Positions 1 through 5,538 of a DNA stretch of 22,831 nt are shown here, one piece after another. The translations under genes and the position numbers were made by a program. This DNA is from Campylobacterales bacterium. GTDB taxonomy: Bacteria > Campylobacterota > Campylobacteria > Campylobacterales > QNZT01. The notes beneath the pieces are model-generated. The model was not told the origin of the DNA. It did no database searches and worked only from the letters and a program-made list of their open reading frames with translations. The stretch lies in assembly GCA_027055005.1 (NCBI GenBank), contig JALUNR010000210.1:1-22831 (forward strand). The letters run 5' to 3'. Within the stretch, counting starts at the first letter, position 1; each line of letters starts with the position of its first letter.

Positions 1-50
1 CTAAAACAAAAAAAGCTCCAACAGTTCCAGAAGCACCAAAAACAAAATAA
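1..50 (+). CDS. secG: 3' end of a probable secG (preprotein translocase subunit), partial
   Basis: The frame starting at base 3 reads KTKKAPTVPEAPKTK and stops at TAA 48-50. A Lys/Pro/Ala-rich hydrophilic tail like this is typical of campylobacterotal SecG, and secG commonly sits directly before frr and pyrE in this group. Only 15 codons are present, so the identification rests on neighbourhood and tail composition. The stop is 11 bases before the frr start, so the three genes probably share a transcript. Confidence 0.45.
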   Translation, partial: KTKKAPTVPEAPKTK

Positions 51-61
51 AAGGATATAAA

Positions 62-622
62 ATGAGTTTAGAAGAGATATATAATAATCAAAAAGAATCA
101 AATCAAAAATCCTTAGAAGCTCTAAAAAGGGATTTTACAACTATAAGAAGTGGTAAAGTTTCAACTTTGATAGTTGAAAATATAAAAATAGACTATTATG
201 GAAATCCAACTCCACTAAATCAAGTTGGTTCAGTATTAGTTACAGATGCAACAACTATAACTATTTCTCCTTGGGAAAAAAATCTTCTTTCAGATATAGA
301 AAAAGCAATACAAAGTGCAAATATAGGTGTAAATCCCAACAATGATGGTGAAGTTATAAAACTTTTTTTCCCTCCTATGACAGTTGAACAAAGAAAAGAG
401 GGTGCAAAACATGCTAAAGCATTTGGAGAAAAAGCAAAAGTTGCTATAAGAAATATAAGAAAAGATGCAAACAATAAAATAAAAGCTTTAGAAAAAGATA
501 AAGAGATAACAGAAGATGAGAGTAAAAAAGCTCATGACGAAATACAAAAAAATACAGATTCAGCCATAGCAGAAGTAGACAGTCTAGTAAAAGCTAAAGA
601 AGCTGAACTTATGAAAGTATAA
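62..622 (+). CDS. frr: Ribosome recycling factor
   Basis: RRF works with EF-G in the cytoplasm to split the post-termination ribosome so that subunits can be reused. The 186-residue length matches the family (about 185). Typical blocks are visible: the N-terminal helix ending in FTTIRSGKV (about residues 25-33), the domain-II section with YYGNPTPLNQVGSV (45-58), and the C-terminal helical part with VEQRKEGAKHAKAFGEKAKVAIRNIR followed by a long charged helix. The ATG is preceded by AAGGA at 51-55 with suitable spacing. pyrE starts 4 bases after the stop, so frr and pyrE are probably co-transcribed. No irregularity was seen. Confidence 0.97.
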   Translation: MSLEEIYNNQKESNQKSLEALKRDFTTIRSGKVSTLIVENIKIDYYGNPTPLNQVGSVLVTDATTITISPWEKNLLSDIEKAIQSANIGVNPNNDGEVIKLFFPPMTVEQRKEGAKHAKAFGEKAKVAIRNIRKDANNKIKALEKDKEITEDESKKAHDEIQKNTDSAIAEVDSLVKAKEAELMKV

Positions 623-626
623 TCTT

Positions 627-1241
627 ATGTCTTTAAATATAGAACAAATTTATAAAGACTCCGATGCATACTTAGAAGGACATTTTCTTTTAAGCAGTGG
701 GAACCATTCAAAGTATTATCTTCAAAGTGCAAAAGTTTTAGAAAATCCTAAAACAGCAGAACTTTTAGCTAAAGAGTTAGCAAATATGATAAATAAAGCT
801 GGGGTAAAAGTAGATACAGTTTGCTCCCCTGCTCTTGGTGGAATACTAGCAGGTTTCGAGTTAGCTAGAGCTTTAGAGGCTAGATTTATATTTACAGAGA
901 GAGTTGAAAAAGTTATGACTCTTCGACGAGGATTTGAAGTAAAAAAAGATGAAAATATTTTAATCTGTGAAGATATCATAACAACCGGTGGAAGTGCCTT
1001 AGAGAGTGCAAAAGCAGTTGAAGAGTTAGGAGCAAATATAGTTGGATTTGCAGCTTTAGCAAATAGAGGATTTTGCAAAAGAGAAGGCTCAGACATAACA
1101 GCTAAACCAAACTGTAAACTACCTTCTGATTTACCTTTTTTTGCACTTGATAATTTTATATTTGATATTTATAAACCCGATGAATGTCCACTATGTAAAG
1201 ATGGAAGTAAAGCTTATAAACCTGGAAGTAGAGGAAATTAA
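627..1241 (+). CDS. pyrE: Orotate phosphoribosyltransferase
   Basis: PyrE transfers phosphoribose from PRPP to orotate, giving OMP in de novo pyrimidine synthesis. The 204 residues match the family length in this group. The PRPP-binding loop of type I phosphoribosyltransferases is seen at residues 112-124 (ILICEDIITTGGSA, acidic pair then TTGGS), and the N-terminal GHFLLSSGNHSKYYLQ block is the orotate-side signature. The C-terminus carries a short CPLC segment. The ATG lies 4 bases after the frr stop with only a weak Shine-Dalgarno match, consistent with translational coupling. A hairpin terminator overlaps the stop codon. Confidence 0.96.
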   Translation: MSLNIEQIYKDSDAYLEGHFLLSSGNHSKYYLQSAKVLENPKTAELLAKELANMINKAGVKVDTVCSPALGGILAGFELARALEARFIFTERVEKVMTLRRGFEVKKDENILICEDIITTGGSALESAKAVEELGANIVGFAALANRGFCKREGSDITAKPNCKLPSDLPFFALDNFIFDIYKPDECPLCKDGSKAYKPGSRGN

Positions 1242-1253
1242 ACCTCTATTTTT
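1229..1253 (+). terminator. Rho-independent terminator of the frr-pyrE unit
   Basis: A perfect 6-bp stem TAGAGG (1229-1234) / CCTCTA (1243-1248) with an 8-base loop is followed directly by five T. The pyrE stop codon lies in the loop region. It reads as a terminator on the + strand only, because the other side of the stem has no T run on the minus strand. It separates pyrE from the convergent small gene ending at 1252. Confidence 0.8.
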
Positions 1254-1539
1254 AAAACTTATATTTAAATCCAAAAGAACTATTTGATGCTACCTTTAAA
1301 TATAATGAAAATTTTCTTTTTTGATCAAATAATTTTGTATTAATATTTAATGTTTTTCCTACGGTGAGTATAGTTTTATTTCCTATAGCTTGCATAGTAT
1401 TTTTATTGATAACACTAGAATAATTTTTAATCTTTGTTAAACTTGTAGAGTGAAGACTTCTTTTTATATTATCATTAGCACTTAAAAATATTGCTCCAAA
1501 AAGCATAGTTAGAGTTAACTTAGTTAAAATTCCTTTCAT
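1252..1539 (-). CDS. Small exported protein of unknown function with a barrel-like C-terminus
   Basis: I do not recognise this 95-residue protein. The first 21 residues (MKGILTKLTLTMLFGAIFLSA) form a clear signal peptide, so it should enter the periplasm or outer membrane. The mature part is basic and Ser/Asn/Thr-rich and ends SSFGFKYKF. That last strand with terminal Phe resembles the C-terminal targeting signal of outer-membrane barrels and the end of the neighbouring barrel protein (SIGFNYKF). At about 75 mature residues it is too short for an ordinary barrel, so it may be a remnant, an oligomerising strand protein or an unrelated exported protein. The ATG has AAAGGAT about 6 bases upstream. 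A sigma-28-type promoter match lies 44-70 bases upstream. Confidence 0.6.
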   Translation of the reverse strand: MKGILTKLTLTMLFGAIFLSANDNIKRSLHSTSLTKIKNYSSVINKNTMQAIGNKTILTVGKTLNINTKLFDQKRKFSLYLKVASNSSFGFKYKF

Positions 1540-1582
1540 TTTTTATCCTTTTTCCTTTTGTTTTTCCTATTCCTTGTAAATA

Positions 1583-1609
1583 AAATCGGACAAATCAAAA
1601 GAAACTTTA
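1583..1609 (-). promoter_or_regulatory. Candidate sigma-28 (FliA) promoter for the small exported protein
   Basis: On the minus strand the sequence is TAAAGTTT (1609-1602), an 11-base spacer, then TCCGATTT (1590-1583). The sigma-28 consensus of enteric bacteria is TAAAGTTT-N11-GCCGATAA. The -35 half matches 8/8 and the -10 half 5/8, including the CCGAT core. Transcription would begin near 1576, leaving a leader of about 36 bases before the ATG at 1539. The rest of the gap 1540-1643 is AT-rich with no other clear signal. Confidence 0.45.
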
Positions 1610-1643
1610 ACTAAAAATTGATATTTAAAAAAAATTTAACCAT

Positions 1644-2345
1644 TTAAAACTTATAATTAAATCCTATTGATACAAATGGTAAATATTTATACTTATCTAA
1701 ATCATCTTGTAAAGATTTTTTTTCAATTTCCAAGTTATTTAATATCTCTTGTTTTGTTGCATCAGGCACAGATGATCCAAAAGTAGGAGTATAAGACACT
1801 TTTGCACTACCACTATAAGCAACTCCTAAGTTAAAAGTAAATCCCCAAGTTTTATTTGGTTTATTAAAAGATGTATCCCAACCTATACCTATATATGGTG
1901 CTATTGAATTATCAAAGTCAACTTTAGTATCAACAGTTCCTATTTGAGAAGTAGAATAAGTAACACCATTAAAAGTATAACTACTTCCTCTTGGATTTAT
2001 TTTACCATTGAAGTCAGTCCCATTATAAAGTGCACCTAAAGTAACTTTAAATGAAGTCATCCAAGGATGGTAATCAGCCATCAACTGAACATCTGATAAA
2101 TCTAAATCAAAGTCATAATCAGCTTCATTATCAGTTGTAGTAAAATTTTTACTATATTTGTGAGCCCCTACCCTAACAGCCCAATTTGGATGCTCATCTA
2201 TTGGTTTTACAACTGTTAAACCAATACCAGTTGTTCCAACATCAGCTCCTAATGAAACATTTTTCCAATCTATTTGAGTACTATCCGCACTTAAATTACT
2301 AACTATTAAAGTAGCACTAACCACTGAAAACAATATCTTTTTCAT
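1644..2345 (-). CDS. Outer-membrane beta-barrel protein of unknown function
   Basis: This 233-residue protein has a signal peptide (MKKILFSVVSATLIVSNLSA, cut expected after residue 20) and a mature part of alternating hydrophobic strands. It ends FVSIGFNYKF, with the terminal Phe needed for recognition by the BAM complex. The pattern SLGADVGTTGIGLTVVKPI followed by WAVRVGAHKYSKNF and DLDLSDVQLMADYHPW is like a family of small (about 8-10 strand) barrels seen in proteobacteria. I know no substrate for these. A charged helical insert (EILNNLEIEKKSLQDDLDKYKY) lies before the last strand. The ATG is preceded by AAAAGGAGAAA. The promoter lies against the end of ruvC and carries two palindromic repeats. 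Confidence 0.8.
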   Translation of the reverse strand: MKKILFSVVSATLIVSNLSADSTQIDWKNVSLGADVGTTGIGLTVVKPIDEHPNWAVRVGAHKYSKNFTTTDNEADYDFDLDLSDVQLMADYHPWMTSFKVTLGALYNGTDFNGKINPRGSSYTFNGVTYSTSQIGTVDTKVDFDNSIAPYIGIGWDTSFNKPNKTWGFTFNLGVAYSGSAKVSYTPTFGSSVPDATKQEILNNLEIEKKSLQDDLDKYKYLPFVSIGFNYKF

Positions 2346-2362
2346 ATAATTTCTCCTTTTAA

Positions 2363-2396
2363 AAATTCTCTGAATTGTATCTTAAATTCTCTGAAT
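2363..2396 (-). promoter_or_regulatory. Two tandem palindromic repeats at the outer-membrane gene promoter (putative operators)
   Basis: AAATTCTCTGAAT occurs at 2363-2375 and again at 2384-2396, exactly 21 bases apart (two helical turns). Each contains the dyad ATTC-TCT-GAAT, and the first extends to AATTC-TCT-GAATT. Between them on the minus strand lies TAAGATACAAT, a plausible -10 region for the barrel gene. The second copy is inside the last codons of ruvC. This looks like a dimeric repressor or activator site; the regulator is unknown. Confidence 0.5.
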
Positions 2397-2846
2397 ATGT
2401 GTTAAAGCAACTGCTATAGCATCAGTAATATCTAAAGGTTTTATTTCTGCTTTTATATTTAATATTCTTCTTACCATAAAAGATACTTGTTCTTTTTTTG
2501 ATTTACCATTGCCTGTAACTGCTTTTTTTACTTGAAGTGGAGTATATTCGCTAAAATTTCCAAATTCTTGAAGTACTTTTAGAACAATAGCTCCACGAAA
2601 TTGAGCTAATTTTATAAATGTTTTTGGATTATAAGCATAAAAAATATCTTCAATAGCAACCTCCTTTATATCATGAGAGTTAAAAATTTGTTCTAATCCC
2701 TCTACCATTGCAATTATCTGATGTTGTAAAACTTTTTCTTTTATTTTTATAAATCCAGCTTCAATAAGTTTCACATATGAACCATTTTTTTCTATAACAG
2801 CATATCCTAAATTTCTAGTTCCAGGATCTATTCCTAATACTTTCAC
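2382..2846 (-). CDS. ruvC: Holliday junction resolvase RuvC
   Basis: RuvC is the endonuclease that cuts Holliday junctions after RuvAB branch migration. I start it at the GTG at 2846: GAGG lies 7-8 bases upstream, whereas the TTG two codons earlier (2852) is almost on top of that site. With this start the protein has 154 residues and its four metal-binding acids fall at D7, E66, D139 and D142, nearly the same numbers as in E. coli (D7, E66, D138, D141). The motifs are LGIDPGTRNLGYAVI, AIEDIFYAYNPKT and KPLDITDAIAVALTH. Its 5' end reaches the DnaA-box cluster and its 3' end carries one of the barrel-gene operator repeats. Confidence 0.96.
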   Translation of the reverse strand: MKVLGIDPGTRNLGYAVIEKNGSYVKLIEAGFIKIKEKVLQHQIIAMVEGLEQIFNSHDIKEVAIEDIFYAYNPKTFIKLAQFRGAIVLKVLQEFGNFSEYTPLQVKKAVTGNGKSKKEQVSFMVRRILNIKAEIKPLDITDAIAVALTHIQRI

Positions 2847-2993
2847 AAACAAACCTCAACTATTCACATTATTTCACATTCTATTCACATTTTATTCACA
2901 TTTTGGATAATACCCAATTTTTCATATTTACAACATTATTTTATAGCACTTTCGCTAAGATATTCACATATTAAAATTAAGGGTAATGTGAAT
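2841..2993. other. oriC: Upstream part of the chromosomal origin: DnaA-box cluster (oriC1)
   Basis: Four boxes in one orientation lie at 2861-2869 (TATTCACAT), 2871-2879 (ATTTCACAT), 2882-2890 (TATTCACAT) and 2893-2901 (TATTCACAT). Their spacings of 10, 11 and 11 bases place them on one face of the helix. A further box lies at 2961-2969 and an inverted one at 2985-2993 (AATGTGAAT). A weaker TTTCACAAA at 2841-2849 is inside the ruvC start. The TTCACA core agrees with campylobacterotal DnaA boxes. Between ruvC and dnaA is a typical place for oriC in this class. The inverted box touches the dnaA start, which suggests autoregulation of dnaA. Confidence 0.85.
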
Positions 2994-4303
2994 TGTTATA
3001 TGAAGAAGTATTTGAGTTATTAAAAGGTGAAATAAATAAAAGAGAATACGATAGATATATTAAAAATTTAAAATATGATGAATTATCTTCTAAATCCAAT
3101 ATTTCAATTTTTATAGCACCAAATCCTATAATAGCAAGATGGGTAAAAACAAAATATTCAAAGAAATTAGCTCACTATTTTGAAGTAAAAACAGGAGTAA
3201 AGCCTGAAATAGAAATTATAGTAAAAAATTCAAATATAAATAAAAGTGTTACATTTATTGAAAATCCAATGCCACAACCAAAAAACTCAACTATTTTAAA
3301 TCCATCATATATATTTAAAAGTTTTATAGTTGGAACATCAAATCAGATGGCTTATGCACTATGTGAAAGTATATCATTAAGACCAGCAACTGAATATAAT
3401 CCACTATTTATTTATGGTATGAGCGGACTGGGGAAAACACATCTTATTCAAGCAGTAGGTAACAGTGCCATACAAAATTCTAAAAAAGTTATATATACCA
3501 CTAGTGAACAATTTATGAATGACTTTACATATAATCTAAGAAATAAAACTCCAGATAGATTTAGAGAAAAATACAGAGAGTGTGACTATCTTTTGATAGA
3601 TGATATACAATTTTTAAGTGGGAAAGAACAAACGCAAGAAGAGTTTTTTCATACTTTTAATGAACTTCATTCTCAAAATAAACAAATAGTACTAACTTCT
3701 GATAAACCACCTAAAAAAATAGCAGGTTTTGAGGATAGATTAAAAAGTAGATTTGAATGGGGAATGCAAGTATCAATACAACCACCTGGACTCGAAACAA
3801 AGATATCTATTATCCAAAAAAAATGTGAATTAAATGGTATCCATATTAGTGCTGATATAGTAAATTATATAGCTACTAATATGGGTGAAAACATAAGAGA
3901 AATAGAGAGTGCTATTACTGCTATTTATAGTTATAGTACCCTTATGGCACAAGAAATAACACTTGAGTTTGTAAAAAATATTTTAAAGGAACAAATAAAA
4001 TCTCAACAAGAAAATATAACACTTGAACAAATAATAAAAGTAGTTTCATTAGAACTCAATGTAAAACCATCAGATATAAAAAGCAAAAAAAGGAATAAAC
4101 CTATTGTTGAAGCTAGAAGAATAGTGATATTTTTAGCAAGAGAATTAACCCCAAACTCAACACCAGTATTAGCAAGTTACTTTAGTATGAAAGATCATAC
4201 AGCTATTTCACATAGTATCAAAAAAATAAATCAAATTTTAGATGAAGATGAAAACTTTAGACTAAAAGTAGAAGAGTTAAAAAGTAAGATTGTAACATTT
4301 TAA
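2993..4303 (+). CDS. dnaA: Chromosomal replication initiator DnaA
   Basis: DnaA binds oriC boxes as an ATP-dependent helical filament and opens the origin for DnaB loading. In 436 residues the usual domains are seen: N-terminal domain I (1-80), a short linker, AAA+ domain III with Walker A GMSGLGKT (142-149) and Walker B LLIDDI (200-205), and the C-terminal helix-turn-helix with DHTAISHSIKKI (401-412). The start is a TTG at 2993: an in-frame stop at 2984-2986 excludes an earlier start, and AAGGG at 2979-2983 is well placed. The start overlaps an inverted DnaA box. Length and order are normal for the class. Confidence 0.98.
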   Translation: MLYEEVFELLKGEINKREYDRYIKNLKYDELSSKSNISIFIAPNPIIARWVKTKYSKKLAHYFEVKTGVKPEIEIIVKNSNINKSVTFIENPMPQPKNSTILNPSYIFKSFIVGTSNQMAYALCESISLRPATEYNPLFIYGMSGLGKTHLIQAVGNSAIQNSKKVIYTTSEQFMNDFTYNLRNKTPDRFREKYRECDYLLIDDIQFLSGKEQTQEEFFHTFNELHSQNKQIVLTSDKPPKKIAGFEDRLKSRFEWGMQVSIQPPGLETKISIIQKKCELNGIHISADIVNYIATNMGENIREIESAITAIYSYSTLMAQEITLEFVKNILKEQIKSQQENITLEQIIKVVSLELNVKPSDIKSKKRNKPIVEARRIVIFLARELTPNSTPVLASYFSMKDHTAISHSIKKINQILDEDENFRLKVEELKSKIVTF

Positions 4304-4310
4304 AAACAAA

Positions 4311-4440
4311 AATGTGAAAAACTCAAAAGTTACACTATTAGTTTTTCAACTCAAAAACAGTATAATATCGAAGTTTTGAGCTCTTTTTCACTTTTTCAAC
4401 CAGAGCTACTACTAATACTAATTTATTTATAATATAAAAG
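4311..4440. other. oriC: Downstream part of the origin: DnaA box, DnaA-trio array and AT-rich unwinding element (oriC2/DUE)
   Basis: The dnaA-dnaN gap holds an inverted TTCACA core at 4313-4318 and TTCAC/TTCAA-type half boxes at 4384-4400. A short G+C-richer stretch CCAGAGC (4400-4406) follows. The minus strand of 4406-4420 reads TAG TAT TAG TAG TAG, five trinucleotides in register. An A+T-only stretch follows at 4421-4439. The order box, GC-rich patch, TAG trinucleotides, AT-rich tract is that of the basal unwinding system described for B. subtilis and reported as widespread in bacteria. Bipartite origins around dnaA are known in Helicobacter. Confidence 0.6.
4338..4366 (+). promoter_or_regulatory. 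Probable sigma-70 promoter of dnaN within repeated CTCAAAA motifs
   Basis: A perfect TATAAT lies at 4361-4366, with a weak -35 (TTAGTT, 4338-4343) 17 bases upstream. Poor -35 boxes are usual in this class. The start would be near 4373, giving a leader of about 78 bases that spans the unwinding region. AACTCAAAA occurs at 4320-4328 and 4348-4356, and its inverse TTTTGAGCT at 4374-4382 (one mismatch). The last two therefore flank the -10 as an inverted repeat. Confidence 0.5.
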
Positions 4441-4450
4441 GAAAAATTCA

Positions 4451-5524
4451 ATGAAGATTGAAATCAATAAAAATGTCTTAGAGCATATGTTAATAAATGC
4501 TCAAAATTTTTTAGATAAAAAAGATGAATCATCCATAACATCACATGTATTACTTATTTCAAGTAACGGAAAATTTACTATAAAAGCAAGTGATTATGAA
4601 ATAGGTTTATCAATGCAAACTACTAACTATAATCCAATAACAGATGGTATAGCTAGTGCAAATGGTAAAAAAATTTTAGATTCTGTAAAACCTTTAGATG
4701 ATGAAGATGTAACTTTAGAAGTTAGTGATGAACAACTTATACTAAGACAAGATAAAGACAAAACAAATATAAAATTTCCAATGTTTAATACTGAAGAATA
4801 TCCAGAATTTCCTTCTATAGAAAATAAATCAAAATTTGAAATAAATCCTATAAATTTTTTAAAATCAATTAAAAAAATCACATCAGCAATAGATATAAAT
4901 AATCCAAAATATGAACTTAATGGAGCATTAATTGATTTAAAAGAAAATTATATAAATTTTGTAGGAACAGATACAAAAAGATTAGCTATTGTATCACTTC
5001 AAGAAAATATTGAAAAAGAAATTTCACTTATTATCCCTAAAAAATCTATAAGTGAAATACAAAAGCTTTTTTTTGATGAAATGAAAATATATTATGATGA
5101 AAATATATTGATAATAGTAAGTGAAAATTTTCATTTTTTTACAAAACTTATAAATGGAAAATATCCTGATTACGAAAGAATTATTCCAAGAGAAATGAAA
5201 TATAACTTATCTATAAATAGAGAAAAAATGGTAGATAAGTTAAAAAAAATATATTCTATATCACCTGAAATGAAAATAACATTTAGTAATAATGCTATAC
5301 TTTTTGAGAGTTTAAATGAAAATAGTATGGAAGCAAAAACAGAGTTAAATTATATTTGTGATTTATCAGAAAAAATATTTATAAATGTAAATAGTAAATA
5401 TATATTAGATTTTTTATCAAATATAGATAATAGTGAATTTATTTTAGGATATAATGATTCAAGTATGCCATTTGTATTAAGTAGTGATAATTTTAAAACT
5501 ATCATTATGCCAATAATAAGATAA
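4451..5524 (+). CDS. dnaN: DNA polymerase III beta subunit (sliding clamp)
   Basis: DnaN dimerises into the ring that tethers the replicative polymerase to DNA. The 357-residue length and position between dnaA and gyrB are standard. It shows the three-fold clamp repeat: MKIEINKNVLEHMLINAQNFLDKKDESSITSHVLL-type start of domain 1, FEINPINFLKSIKKITSAI and YELNGALIDLKENYINFVGTDTKRLAIV in domain 2, and YPDYERIIP entering domain 3. The C-terminus ends PFVLSSDNFKTIIMPIIR, the usual clamp ending (MP.R type). The ATG is preceded by AAAAGGAAAAA. gyrB follows after 14 bases. Confidence 0.97.
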   Translation: MKIEINKNVLEHMLINAQNFLDKKDESSITSHVLLISSNGKFTIKASDYEIGLSMQTTNYNPITDGIASANGKKILDSVKPLDDEDVTLEVSDEQLILRQDKDKTNIKFPMFNTEEYPEFPSIENKSKFEINPINFLKSIKKITSAIDINNPKYELNGALIDLKENYINFVGTDTKRLAIVSLQENIEKEISLIIPKKSISEIQKLFFDEMKIYYDENILIIVSENFHFFTKLINGKYPDYERIIPREMKYNLSINREKMVDKLKKIYSISPEMKITFSNNAILFESLNENSMEAKTELNYICDLSEKIFINVNSKYILDFLSNIDNSEFILGYNDSSMPFVLSSDNFKTIIMPIIR

Positions 5525-5538
5525 TATTAGGATAAAGT

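Noticed and set aside
2847..2852. TTG start for ruvC at 2852
   Set aside because: It is nearly in contact with the GAGG site; the GTG at 2846 has proper spacing and restores the family residue numbering.
4428..4433. Second TATAAT before dnaN
   Set aside because: It lies only a few bases before the ribosome-binding site, leaving no leader; it is better explained as part of the AT-rich unwinding element.
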